This document shows positions 17,683 through 26,273 of a stretch of DNA of 64,000 nt, piece after piece (the stretch's first letter is position 1; each line of letters begins with the position of its first letter). Under the pieces are notes generated by a model. The model saw only the letters and a program-made list of their open reading frames with translations, had not been told where the DNA came from and made no database searches. The translations under genes were made by a program, and so were the position numbers. Source of the DNA: Chloroflexota bacterium (GTDB taxonomy: Bacteria; Chloroflexota; Anaerolineae; Aggregatilineales; J027); the NCBI GenBank assembly GCA_013112715.1, contig JABFGB010000006.1:167674-231673 (forward strand), written 5' to 3'.

Positions 17683-18099
17683 TTAGACAACCGGATTACT
17701 GACTTCGGCTTTGGGCAGTGTCACCCGCAGCACCCCGTTTTTAAACTCGGCTGTGATTTCTTGCGGTTTGATTGCTCGCGGGATGTGCAGACGGCGCTCA
17801 AATTTTCCAAAGCGTCGTTCTCGTTTGAGATAAGCCGTAGTGGGAATTGTTTCATCAGCGCGTGTTTCCCCACTGATCGTTAGAAAATCCCCACTGATGA
17901 CCACATCAATGCTTTCCGGTACCACCCCTGCCATTGGATTGGTGATGACTACTACGCTGGTTGGGGTTTCATACATATCCACTGGAACAGCATAGATGTG
18001 GCTCGCCGCAAAGGAAAACGCATCTTCCATCGCCCGCTTGATCGAATCTCCGACATTATTGAATTCACGCCGAGGGTCAAAACGCGGATTGCCGGACAT
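17683..18099 (-). CDS. Hsp20/alpha-crystallin small heat-shock protein
   Basis: A 138-residue ATP-independent holdase chaperone. The alpha-crystallin domain runs from about residue 38 (AVPVDMYETPTSVVVI) to GVLRVTLPKAE near the end; the GVLxVxLPK strand is conserved. A strong AGGAGG lies five bases before the ATG. It is the last gene of the long minus-strand signalling run, nine bases after the GTPase gene, so it is probably co-transcribed with it. Confidence 0.9.
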   Translation of the reverse strand: MSGNPRFDPRREFNNVGDSIKRAMEDAFSFAASHIYAVPVDMYETPTSVVVITNPMAGVVPESIDVVISGDFLTISGETRADETIPTTAYLKRERRFGKFERRLHIPRAIKPQEITAEFKNGVLRVTLPKAEVSNPVV

Positions 18100-18108
18100 C
18101 GCAGCCTC

Positions 18109-18633
18109 CTATTGATAATATTGCTCAATCAGGCCAATCACCTGAAGCAGCACTTGGCGAACACTCGATTTTTGGGTGGAATTGCAGGGCATCACCGTAA
18201 TGTCTGACCCGACTTGGGTACCACGCCGTACCTCATTCAAATTCGACGCCCCTTGCAAATCGGCTTTCCCGGCCACGACGAGATAGGGCACGGGATGGAT
18301 GCTATAGAAATTTTCGATCAACTCAGTAGCATCGGGGAATGAGGCCGGGTCGGTGCTGTCCACGAGCACAATAAACGCCGTCATTTCTTTTGCCAAGATT
18401 TCCCACATAAAGCTGAAGCGAGCTTGGCCCGGGGTGCCATATAAATGTAGTTGGCGACCATCAATCGTGACCCGTCCGTAATCCATTGCGACAGTCGTTT
18501 CGGCTTTGATTCCGCTGTCCTCAGTCGTGATTTTGCGCTCAGTGCTGACCACTGGAACATCCGAAATCGCATTCACAAAACTGGTTTTTCCAGAGCTAAA
18601 CGGCCCAGTCACAATCACCTTATACAGCGACAT
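18109..18633 (-). CDS. Small Ras-like GTPase (COG2229 type)
   Basis: A 174-residue P-loop GTPase. Walker A reads GPFSSGKTSFV; the switch II block is LYGTPGQARFSFMWE, where the usual DxxG aspartate is replaced as in the COG2229/MglA-like bacterial family; FIVLVDSTDP and VVAGKADL (in place of NKxD) follow. Such proteins act as switches coupled to roadblock or kinase systems, but no roadblock gene is seen here. The ATG at 18633 is preceded by GAGGAG eight bases upstream; an in-frame GTG at 18642 overlaps that site and is less likely. It lies between the OmpR-type regulator and hsp20. Confidence 0.82.
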   Translation of the reverse strand: MSLYKVIVTGPFSSGKTSFVNAISDVPVVSTERKITTEDSGIKAETTVAMDYGRVTIDGRQLHLYGTPGQARFSFMWEILAKEMTAFIVLVDSTDPASFPDATELIENFYSIHPVPYLVVAGKADLQGASNLNEVRRGTQVGSDITVMPCNSTQKSSVRQVLLQVIGLIEQYYQ

Positions 18634-18708
18634 TCGATTCACTCCTCAGATTCCGCGCTTCAGTTGCCAGCATTTTATCGTGCCAAGCCGTAATTATCCA
18701 GAAATGGA

Positions 18709-19476
18709 CTATTCCGGCTCTGGCGGCGGTGGCGCAGGCAGTGTGCCCTGTTTCCGAAAATCTACAAACCGATACCCTACGCCGCGCTCGGTCAAGATAT
18801 AACGGGGATTGGTGGGGTCGGGTTCAATCTTTTCCCGTAGATAGTTGACATAGAGGCGGACGTAATGGGCTTCATCCCGATATTCATACCCCCATACCTT
18901 TGCTAATAGCTGTTCGTGGGGGACAGTCCAGCCTGCATTCTCAATCAAGTGATACAACAGGCGATACTCGGTTGGACGAAGTTTAATCCGTTCACCGTTG
19001 ACGATGACTTCACGCTGGTTGAAGTCCACACTCAAATAATCATCAATTCTCATCACGGCATCGCTAGGTGGGGCAGGCATATCCAAGCGGCGCAGCACCG
19101 CCCGCACCCGGCTAGAAAGCTCACGCGGGCCAAAGGGCTTGGTGACATAATCATCTGCCCCAAGCTCCAAACCCACTACTTTATCATCTTCCTCACTCTT
19201 GGCGGTCAGGATGATAACCGGGATGCTGGAAAATTCGCGTAACATACGGAGGGTTTCAAAACCATCCACCTGTGGCATCATGATGTCTAATATGACCAAG
19301 TCGGGCAGTTTGGTGCGGATGGCTTCCAGCGCGTCCAAGCCATTGCGGGCCTCCAAAACATGGAAGCCCTCCAATTCCAAATTCATGCGGATGAAATCAA
19401 TCATCCGAGCCTCATCATCCACCACCAAAATGCGTTTGGCCTCTTTGGGGATGGATCGGGGCATTTGCGGTTTCAT
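18709..19476 (-). CDS. OmpR/PhoB-family response regulator
   Basis: A 255-residue two-domain regulator. The receiver (about residues 15-130) has the acidic pair in [10 protein letters not shown], the phosphoacceptor Asp64 in [13 protein letters not shown], the threonine in [11 protein letters not shown] and lysine in YVTKPFGP. The C-terminal winged-helix DNA-binding domain (about residues 145-245) contains [34 protein letters not shown] and [11 protein letters not shown]. No histidine kinase is next to it. It follows the small FHA-associated gene by 30 bases and seems to be part of the Ser/Thr phospho-signalling operon. Confidence 0.9.
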   Translation of the reverse strand: MKPQMPRSIPKEAKRILVVDDEARMIDFIRMNLELEGFHVLEARNGLDALEAIRTKLPDLVILDIMMPQVDGFETLRMLREFSSIPVIILTAKSEEDDKVVGLELGADDYVTKPFGPRELSSRVRAVLRRLDMPAPPSDAVMRIDDYLSVDFNQREVIVNGERIKLRPTEYRLLYHLIENAGWTVPHEQLLAKVWGYEYRDEAHYVRLYVNYLREKIEPDPTNPRYILTERGVGYRFVDFRKQGTLPAPPPPEPE

Positions 19477-19506
19477 AATCCAATCAATCCTTCTATATTA
19501 AACCGC

Positions 19507-19746
19507 CTAGTCGCGGATGAAGGTCATGACTTCTTCTTCTTCACCCGTTGGCATGATCTCGACATAGTTAATACGCCACCAAGGAATGATGATCTGAGTG
19601 ACTTCTTCCATCAGATAGCTGAAATCTTTGCCGTCGCGTTTGCGCGGATTCACCAATGTCACAAATTGATGGGTCGGGTCGGGAAGTTCGGCCATCTCAG
19701 CCATAATTGCTTCACCATCCGAGACATGTACGTAAACGGTTTGCAT
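19507..19746 (-). CDS. Small conserved-looking protein of unknown function
   Basis: A 79-residue acidic protein with no recognised domain. It has a clear ribosome site (AGGA upstream of the ATG), sits 12 bases after the FHA gene and 30 bases before the OmpR-type regulator, and keeps the codon use of its neighbours, so it is probably real. The sequence PWWRINYVEIMP in the second half is its most distinctive part. It may be an adaptor in this signalling cluster; that is inference from position only. Confidence 0.65.
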   Translation of the reverse strand: MQTVYVHVSDGEAIMAEMAELPDPTHQFVTLVNPRKRDGKDFSYLMEEVTQIIIPWWRINYVEIMPTGEEEEVMTFIRD

Positions 19747-19758
19747 CGTAGAACCATC

Positions 19759-20292
19759 CTATTTGAAGTAAATACGTAGCGCCAATTTTCCAAAACGCAT
19801 TTCATCCCCATCATGCACAATACGTGCTTGGCGAGGGATAAGTCGCTGTCCATTCAAAAAAGTGCCGTTCACACTGCCTAGATCTATCAGGGTGAGCGTC
19901 GTATCGTTATATTGGATGATAGCATGGGCACGGGAAACCCCCTGCTCTACCGCATTGTAGGCTGAAAGATCAATATCAGGATAATGGCCGGATTGAACGT
20001 CGGCACGGCCTACCGTCATTTCTGCACGAAGCCGAACCACCATTGGTTCAGGCACCCCGCTGATATGAATCACCAACGATGAGATACCTTTGAGACTTGA
20101 TGTGCCGCCATAAATACGGGTATTGATCGCATCAAACGCCGTTGCTGTACTGTTATGGAGTTCTTGTGTCCCAATTGTGTTTGTACTCGTACCCGTTGAC
20201 CCTTGTAATGCTAAGAGAATAGGATTTCCGCACTCGTCGCAGAAATACTCTCCCTCCCGATTTCCTGTCCCACAATAATTACAAATAATCAT
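19759..20292 (-). CDS. Zinc-ribbon/FHA-domain protein
   Basis: A 177-residue protein with an N-terminal four-cysteine zinc ribbon (CNYCGTG and CDECG, residues 4-24), a linker and a C-terminal forkhead-associated domain. FHA domains bind phosphothreonine peptides; the key blocks TVGRADVQSG, QGVSRAHAIIQ and DLGSVNGTFLNGQ are intact (Arg, Ser-Arg-x-His, Asn-Gly). It probably reads phosphorylation by the kinase encoded upstream. The start has AAGGA ten bases before the ATG, only four bases after the VWA gene stop, which suggests coupled translation. Confidence 0.9.
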   Translation of the reverse strand: MIICNYCGTGNREGEYFCDECGNPILLALQGSTGTSTNTIGTQELHNSTATAFDAINTRIYGGTSSLKGISSLVIHISGVPEPMVVRLRAEMTVGRADVQSGHYPDIDLSAYNAVEQGVSRAHAIIQYNDTTLTLIDLGSVNGTFLNGQRLIPRQARIVHDGDEMRFGKLALRIYFK

Positions 20293-20296
20293 GCGA

Positions 20297-21808
20297 TTAT
20301 TCCTTGCTCTCGTCGGTTGGTGGCAGCATCAATGATCGTGTGCCAAATTTGAGGGTTTTACGTCCCTCTTCTGAGAGTTTGTTAGTCTGACGCACCCGTC
20401 GGGCTTCTTCCATGGCCATATGGGCTAAATCTTCTTGGCCTGCTTGCAACAACCGCGTCGCCAGATTTTCCAGCCGTTGGGTGGCTTCTTGGACACGACC
20501 CTCACTAATGGCTTTTTCGGTTTTTTGCTGCATCCGATACAGCGCCAATTTACCGAGGGCATCAATAATCATCTTGGGTGGTTCTTCGGCAGGCGGTTTA
20601 GCCGAGACTTCAGTGGTCTGGTCAACAATCGCCTTAAATTCGTAGCGTTCCGATTCTCCAATCAAATCACCACTAACATCTAACCGCACCATCGAACGAA
20701 ACCCCGGTTTCATATTGGCGGGCATCTGGAACTGAAGCAGTACACGGGTTGGGCGGGTGCTTTGTAGGGCTCCCAAATTAATGGGCTGCGAGGTGACCTC
20801 TAAGGGTTGGGCACTGGGGGATAACCGGAAGGCGGATTCAATCTGGATATCCGAATCGGGCGCAACAGTTAAACGCAGGCGTTCGGCAAAGGCCTCTGAC
20901 AGTGTGCGAATACGATCATTCAAAAAGTTGACAACCGCACTAGGCGAGTTGACATAGGTTGCTCCTCCGCCTGTTTTGGCGGTTAAGTCATCCAAAAAAA
21001 CGTCGTTCCATTCGTCCCCAATACCCATCGCACTGATACTGATCCCAACCTGCTTGGCATCGTCGGCGAGTTCAAGGCACAACTGGTCATCCCCATAAGT
21101 GCGACCATCAGTAATCAAAATCACATGATTGACGAACTTGCGGTTGAAATGCCGCTTAACTTCCTCATAGGCCGCAGACAGCCCTTGAAAAATCTCTGTG
21201 CCGCCACCCGCCGCAATGGTGTTCACCCGCGACTTGATGCCTTCCGGGTCGGTGACGGGTTCGCTTTTGACCAGCACATCGGCCCGATCACTAAATGCGA
21301 CTACACAGAGGCGGTCTTCTTTGTTTAGCTGCGAAAGAATCTGATGGGACGCGACTTTGACTTTTTCCAATCGGCTGCCGCGCATGGATGAACTGTGATC
21401 AAGCACCAACGCAATATTGAGCGGTGCTTTACGTGGTTCTCCCGGATTGGCAGCCTGATCCCCTACGTTGCGAGCTAGAATTTCGAGCAGCAAATACATC
21501 ACTTGTGGCTCTTTAATGACAGGCAAAATACGCCTACTCGGAACGCAACGCGCTGCAAAAGACGGACGTTTCGTGTTAGCCTTGCTCGTCAACACCCGAT
21601 GGTAGGTCGAGCGTTGCATTTCGTCGCTCAAGACCTCGTAGGCCAGATTAATATCCTTAAATTGAAGCGCCGCGCCTTCGTGCGGATTGACATCGGGATG
21701 AAAGCGTCGAGCTGCCTGACGATAGGCCGATTTAATATCGTCAGCAGAAGCAGACGGCGATACCCCTAGAATCGTGTATAAATCATGCTCTTGATGCTGA
21801 GAAGCCAT
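20297..21808 (-). CDS. J-domain/von Willebrand factor A fusion protein
   Basis: A 503-residue cytoplasmic protein. Residues 9-73 form a DnaJ J-domain ([22 protein letters not shown] at 37-39, [13 protein letters not shown]) that should recruit DnaK. After a linker, a VWA domain begins at about residue 120 with an intact metal site ([11 protein letters not shown], DxSxS) and continues with threonine and aspartate blocks ([17 protein letters not shown]). A beta-rich region and helices follow to the C-terminus. The ATG at 21808 is preferred to a GTG nine bases upstream. It is flanked by PP2C phosphatase and FHA genes. VWA domains in such clusters usually mediate metal-dependent protein assembly; coupling to a J-domain is unusual. 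Confidence 0.88.
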   Translation of the reverse strand: MASQHQEHDLYTILGVSPSASADDIKSAYRQAARRFHPDVNPHEGAALQFKDINLAYEVLSDEMQRSTYHRVLTSKANTKRPSFAARCVPSRRILPVIKEPQVMYLLLEILARNVGDQAANPGEPRKAPLNIALVLDHSSSMRGSRLEKVKVASHQILSQLNKEDRLCVVAFSDRADVLVKSEPVTDPEGIKSRVNTIAAGGGTEIFQGLSAAYEEVKRHFNRKFVNHVILITDGRTYGDDQLCLELADDAKQVGISISAMGIGDEWNDVFLDDLTAKTGGGATYVNSPSAVVNFLNDRIRTLSEAFAERLRLTVAPDSDIQIESAFRLSPSAQPLEVTSQPINLGALQSTRPTRVLLQFQMPANMKPGFRSMVRLDVSGDLIGESERYEFKAIVDQTTEVSAKPPAEEPPKMIIDALGKLALYRMQQKTEKAISEGRVQEATQRLENLATRLLQAGQEDLAHMAMEEARRVRQTNKLSEEGRKTLKFGTRSLMLPPTDESKE

Positions 21809-21832
21809 GTATGACACTCGGTAATGGATGTT

Positions 21833-22882
21833 CTATGATTGGACTGGAGAGATGCGAATAATCACTACCGTGATGTTATCGCGCCCCCCACGTTCATTGG
21901 CAAGTGCCACCAGTTTTTCACATGCAGCCTGCGGATTGCCGTTCGATTTCGACACAATCTCTAGCAATTCAGGCTGCGGTACCAGATTCCAAAGACCGTC
22001 ACTGCACAGGAGCAAATAGGCCCCCGGCGGAATCTGCCGCGTAATCGCATCCACCTCTAGGCTCTCGCTTTGACCAATCGCCCGATACAGCACATTGGAT
22101 TGGGGATGGTCAATCGCCTCTTCTTCGTTGATATGATCCAATTCCTTGAGACGTTCAACCAACGAGTGGTCACGAGTGAGTTTATCAATGCTAGCGGGGG
22201 TAATGAGATAGGCGCGGCTATCGCCCACATGCGCAATATAGGCTAGATTGCCCATAATCGCAGCGGCTGTTACGGTTGTACCGCCTTCGGGCACTTTTTC
22301 CGAGACGATCTGATTGGCTTTTTGCACCGCGCTACGCAGTACCTCCGAAATCGTCGGACGTTCGGCGTCTCCCCCGGCTTCGTTATACAGCAAGGGTAGG
22401 AAAATGTTATTGACGACTTCACGGGATACTACCTGTACGGTCATAGCCGAGGCTTTTTCACCGTCTTCATGTCCCCCCATGCCATCGGCAACAATAAAAA
22501 GACCAAAATCGGGTCGTTCCTCGGTGGTAGACATAGATGCGACCATTGTGAACATCGAATCTTGATTATTCTCGCGTACTTGACCGATGTCACTACGCTG
22601 TCCAACAATCAGTCGCGCTCCGGTTGATGAATTGGGCATAACGGTCTCCAAGGGGGGTAACTGGCGGGTGCGCCCATCGAGTTCGATTGTGAGCTTGCCA
22701 GCAGGCGGCTCGGCAAGTTCGATATTTGGTAACGGGTGGGTATCTAATTCTGAAGCAGATACCACTTTCCCGTCAGTCGGCGGAACAGGTTTGGCTTCCA
22801 CAATTGCATCTTGCGGAACGGCAGGTTTGGTGGGTGTTTCTTCGGCAGGCCGAAGACCTAATAAACGTCTTAGAGCATCCAT
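21833..22882 (-). CDS. PP2C-family Ser/Thr protein phosphatase
   Basis: A 349-residue metal-dependent phosphatase. A proline-rich N-terminal extension of about 85 residues precedes the PP2C domain, whose motifs are complete: RENNQDSMF, FIVADGMGGHEDGEKAS, AYIAHVGDSRAYLI, LTRDHSLVERL, YLLLCSDGLWNLV and GGRDNITVVII; the metal-binding aspartates are all present. GGGAGG lies upstream of the start. It directly follows the kinase gene (24 bases apart), the arrangement of kinase/phosphatase pairs such as PrkC/PrpC, so it probably reverses phosphorylation by that kinase. Confidence 0.95.
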   Translation of the reverse strand: MDALRRLLGLRPAEETPTKPAVPQDAIVEAKPVPPTDGKVVSASELDTHPLPNIELAEPPAGKLTIELDGRTRQLPPLETVMPNSSTGARLIVGQRSDIGQVRENNQDSMFTMVASMSTTEERPDFGLFIVADGMGGHEDGEKASAMTVQVVSREVVNNIFLPLLYNEAGGDAERPTISEVLRSAVQKANQIVSEKVPEGGTTVTAAAIMGNLAYIAHVGDSRAYLITPASIDKLTRDHSLVERLKELDHINEEEAIDHPQSNVLYRAIGQSESLEVDAITRQIPPGAYLLLCSDGLWNLVPQPELLEIVSKSNGNPQAACEKLVALANERGGRDNITVVIIRISPVQS

Positions 22883-22906
22883 ACTCGTAGTTGCCTCCCC
22901 ACCTTG

Positions 22907-24838
22907 CTACGCTTTAAGCGCATAAACATGTTGATCGGTTGATCCGATGTATACCATTCCATCTGAGACACAGGGCGACCCAGTAATGGCCCCACCTGTG
23001 GCATACGACCAGCGCTCCTTGCCTGTTTTGGCATCTATGCTATAAACTTTGCCATCCACGCCGCCGATATAAATTGCCCCATTAAAATAGGCCGGGGAAG
23101 AAGTCACTTGGTCGCCCGCTTTAAATTTCCAGCGTTCGCGTCCACTTGACGCATCAAGGGCATAAACATAGCCATCCACTGAGCCAAAATGGACATTGCC
23201 GTTGGCGATAACAGGCGATGAGATCACGGGCTTGCCGGTGCGATAGCGCCATACACTCCAACCATTTTTCGCCTCAAGTGTATACAAATGGGAATCACTA
23301 GAGCCGAAAAAGACCATCCCTTCATAGACTACTGGCGACGACATCACCGAGCGCTTGGTCTTAAAACGCCATTTTAGTTGACCGCTGAGGTCAAGGGCAA
23401 ATACATCGCCCAAATCGGTGCCAAAAATAATGAGTTCGTCGGTCAAGGCGGGTCGGCTGCGGATGGGTGAACCCGCATCATATTTCCACGCGGCTCGTCC
23501 GGTTGCAACTCGCACTGCATAAAATTTGTGGTCATCGCTGCCAAAAAAAACATGCCCGTGTGCGACGGTGGGCGAGGAACGAATTGGCCCCTGTGTCGTT
23601 AGTTTCCAGTTTTGCCGCCCGCTGCGAATATCTACTGCATAAATGTTGAAATCATTCGATCCAGCAATCACCAAATTTTCTTCTTCGGCAATTGCAGGCG
23701 TGGTCGCCACACCGCCATCGGTGGGAAATTTCCAGCGTAATTGACCATTTTCAACATTCAATGCCCAGAGGTTATTGTCATAGGAGCCAACAAATAGCAA
23801 GCCTTGATGTACAGTCGGGGTCGAACGGATTTCTTCTTCAAATTTGAATTTCCATCGTACATCAATGGCATTACGTGAGGCTTCGGCCCATTCATCCGAA
23901 AGAGCAGTTGTGGCTTGACTTGACCCCCCACCGCCAGCCCCGGCAGACACAACAGGCAGCCCTTTGGACTTGTTCAATACCGCTTCCAATGCTTTTTTCA
24001 TGGCCTCGGCACTAACAAATCGCTGACTCATCTCGAAGGTCAGCGCCCGCATGACAACGGCTTCAAGTTCAGGCGAGACATCCGGATTGGCGTCACGAAT
24101 AGGCCGATCTGCAAAGGTGAAGGGGGGTTCAAGGCGTGGGTCGTGACGAGTCAGAGCATGATGCAGGGTCGCCCCTACTCCATAAATATCACTACCGGGG
24201 TTGGCTTCGCCCTTATATTGTTCGGGTGCAGAATACCCCTCTGTACCAATCGTGGTGCCCTTTTGCCCAACTTGGAAGGTGCGTGCGATCCCAAAGTCAA
24301 TGAGACGCAGTCGTCCAAATTGGTCAATCATAATGTTGGCGGGTTTGATGTCACGGAAAATAATGGGAGGTTGATGCTGGTGTAAATAACTAATCACATC
24401 GCAGACATCAATGCCCCATTTCACAATCATTTCAATCGGAATATCGGGGACAGTATTGAGAATGGACTCAAAATCTTTGCCATTGATATATTCCATGACC
24501 AGATAGGCCCGGTCACGGACGGAAAAATAATCATAAATCGTGGGAATCGCGGGATGACTAAGCGCCGCCAGCAAGTTGGCCTCGCGCTCAAAATTGCGTA
24601 GGCTCATATCCCGCAATTCCGGGTCTTGCGAGAGATTGAGCATTTCTTTCACCGCGACGTAACGTTCTACATTGGGAAATTGTAAATCGCGGGCTTGATA
24701 TACTGAACCCATACCCCCAACACCTAATACCCCTGTGATGCGATAGCGATTCACCAATACGACATTGGGCTGAAGCGCACCATCAACACCGAGCAGGTCT
24801 TTCTTGGGTTCGCTTGCGAACTGCCTTGTATCTACCAT
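22907..24838 (-). CDS. Ser/Thr protein kinase fused to an eight-repeat PQQ beta-propeller
   Basis: A 643-residue protein. The Hanks-type kinase domain (about residues 31-290) has the glycine loop LGVGGMGSVYQ, the VAVKEM lysine, the catalytic loop FRDIKPANIM (Phe in place of His, at about residue 161), LIDFGIAR and GTEGYSAPEQYKG. A short Gly/Ser linker leads to eight PQQ-type repeats (about residues 330-643) with the recurring pattern SSP, GSxDxxxYAxDAxTGxxxWxF. Unlike PknB/PrkC-type receptors, no transmembrane segment separates kinase and propeller, so both halves should be cytoplasmic. It is the first gene of the operon driven by the promoter at 24977-25005. Confidence 0.93.
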   Translation of the reverse strand: MVDTRQFASEPKKDLLGVDGALQPNVVLVNRYRITGVLGVGGMGSVYQARDLQFPNVERYVAVKEMLNLSQDPELRDMSLRNFEREANLLAALSHPAIPTIYDYFSVRDRAYLVMEYINGKDFESILNTVPDIPIEMIVKWGIDVCDVISYLHQHQPPIIFRDIKPANIMIDQFGRLRLIDFGIARTFQVGQKGTTIGTEGYSAPEQYKGEANPGSDIYGVGATLHHALTRHDPRLEPPFTFADRPIRDANPDVSPELEAVVMRALTFEMSQRFVSAEAMKKALEAVLNKSKGLPVVSAGAGGGGSSQATTALSDEWAEASRNAIDVRWKFKFEEEIRSTPTVHQGLLFVGSYDNNLWALNVENGQLRWKFPTDGGVATTPAIAEEENLVIAGSNDFNIYAVDIRSGRQNWKLTTQGPIRSSPTVAHGHVFFGSDDHKFYAVRVATGRAAWKYDAGSPIRSRPALTDELIIFGTDLGDVFALDLSGQLKWRFKTKRSVMSSPVVYEGMVFFGSSDSHLYTLEAKNGWSVWRYRTGKPVISSPVIANGNVHFGSVDGYVYALDASSGRERWKFKAGDQVTSSPAYFNGAIYIGGVDGKVYSIDAKTGKERWSYATGGAITGSPCVSDGMVYIGSTDQHVYALKA

Positions 24839-24976
24839 ATGGATAAGACCTTTGCCCTACATAAAAAGCTAATGAATGGAACTCAGATGACTGTCTCCCT
24901 ATCCAGACAACCTAATTCCTCTCTTGTATTGTACATCGGGAACAGATTCAACAATAAATGATGAATGATTAACGAA

Positions 24977-25005
24977 ATTATAGTAAATTGAGGTTTGAAT
25001 CGCAA
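24977..25005 (-). promoter_or_regulatory. Sigma-70-type promoter of the kinase/phosphatase/VWA/FHA operon
   Basis: On the minus strand TTGCGA (25000-25005), a 17-base spacer and a perfect TATAAT (24977-24982). The leader to the kinase ATG is about 130 bases. A second, weaker possible pair (TTATTG, 18, TACAAT) lies nearer the gene. Confidence 0.75.
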
Positions 25006-25023
25006 TTATTCGGCATTGAGGTT

Positions 25024-25656
25024 TTAAGAATGGCGCGGTAATCGAGGGAAAACGGCTTGGCGAATACGCTCTTGGATGATTTCCACCCCGCCCATCCCAT
25101 CAACGACGACCCAACGGGCTGGCTCCAGTTGAATTAAGGTTTGATAGCCGACATGGACCCGCTGATGAAAATCGAGGGCCAATGCGTCCAGCCGATTCCA
25201 TTCTGCTCCCTGTTTGGCGGCAATTTGACGGCGCTCCAATCCCGCTTCTGGTGAAATATCAAGATAGAGTGTCAAATCAGGCTTCAATCCCTCGGTGGCA
25301 AAATCCAAAATCAAGCGGAGGGTGGTTAAATCGAGGCCGCGTCCATAACCTTGATAGGCCAATGTCGAATCAACATAACGATCCGACAAGATAATCTCGC
25401 CTGCTGCCAATCGGGGGCGGATGACCTCCGCCACCAGTTGGGCGCGTGAAGCGGTATAGAGCAGCAGTTCGGTACGGGCGTGCATTTTTTCATTTTTGAG
25501 GGTGTGCAACACTTCGCGGATTTGATCCCCAATATCCGTACCCCCCGGTTCACGTGTCTGCGTCACGGTGTAACCCTGTTCACGCAGCGCCGCCGCAAGA
25601 AGTTGAATTTGGGTGGTCTTACCGCTGCCTTCTGGCCCTTCAAATGTGATAAACAA
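25024..25656 (-). CDS. tmk: Thymidylate kinase
   Basis: A 210-residue dTMP kinase (dTMP + ATP to dTDP). The P-loop FEGPEGSGKTTQIQ, the REPGGTDIG block, YTASRAQLVAEVIRP and DRYVDSTLAYQGYGRG (DRY/F signature) are all present. The TTG at 25656 places the start exactly at the conserved N-terminus (LFITFEG) with AAAAGGA upstream; a GTG at 25698 would add 14 residues and overlap the preceding gene by 16 bases. The preceding gene on the same strand is a small membrane-anchored protein. Confidence 0.92.
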   Translation of the reverse strand: MFITFEGPEGSGKTTQIQLLAAALREQGYTVTQTREPGGTDIGDQIREVLHTLKNEKMHARTELLLYTASRAQLVAEVIRPRLAAGEIILSDRYVDSTLAYQGYGRGLDLTTLRLILDFATEGLKPDLTLYLDISPEAGLERRQIAAKQGAEWNRLDALALDFHQRVHVGYQTLIQLEPARWVVVDGMGGVEIIQERIRQAVFPRLPRHS

Positions 25657-25682
25657 GAGGTGTATCCTTTTGTTGAGATATT

Positions 25683-26198
25683 TTATCGTCCCAGCCACGC
25701 GGCGGGGTGTTCGACGGCGACTATTGTTAATTCAGTGTAATCCGCTTGGGGTTGATTTTTTGTCCAGACGGTCAGTTCGCCCTTGTATGTTCCCGGCTGG
25801 GTGACGACCATCGCCACGCGCATCCGTAGGGATTCATCGGCCTGCAAAATAGGACGGCGCTGGATGGCAAAGGTATATTCGACCCATTTGGATTGACCTA
25901 GATCATCCGCTTCACGGTAGGGTGGCACCATTTCAACCACGCTTATTCCCTGTTCCAGCAGGTCGCGTTCCACCCCAATACTAATCAATTCTTGTTGACT
26001 GTCGGTGGTGTTATTCAGGGTCAAGGCTACGTCAAAGGGCTGATTAACCAGCACAATATGGGGTGCTTCCGCTTTAGCTTCAATCACATTGGCCTCGCTA
26101 CCCAAATAAGCCAAGACTGCACCCCCTAATACAGTCAGCATGACAGCTATTAAACTGGTACTGACCAAAAGTTTCTTCCAGCGGGTTTTTAAGTTCAT
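25683..26198 (-). CDS. Membrane-anchored Ig-like protein of unknown function
   Basis: A 171-residue protein with one N-terminal transmembrane anchor (about residues 11-30) and an exported region of alternating hydrophobic residues suggesting an Ig-like beta sandwich (PHIVLVNQPFDVALTLNN, LRMRVAMVVTQPGTYKGELTV). There is no catalytic motif. It overlaps or abuts tmk depending on the tmk start, and follows the Ycf45-like gene on the same strand. Function unknown. Confidence 0.72.
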   Translation of the reverse strand: MNLKTRWKKLLVSTSLIAVMLTVLGGAVLAYLGSEANVIEAKAEAPHIVLVNQPFDVALTLNNTTDSQQELISIGVERDLLEQGISVVEMVPPYREADDLGQSKWVEYTFAIQRRPILQADESLRMRVAMVVTQPGTYKGELTVWTKNQPQADYTELTIVAVEHPAAWLGR

Positions 26199-26273
26199 AG
26201 GTGTTCCCGAAAATTAAAGGGTGATTGCATCAACCACCCTTATCATTTTTGCAGCAGATTGGCACGTTTTCAA

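Noticed and set aside
25657..25698. Longer thymidylate kinase starting at GTG 25698
   Set aside because: The extra 14 residues precede the conserved N-terminus and overlap the upstream gene; TTG 25656 has the better ribosome site.
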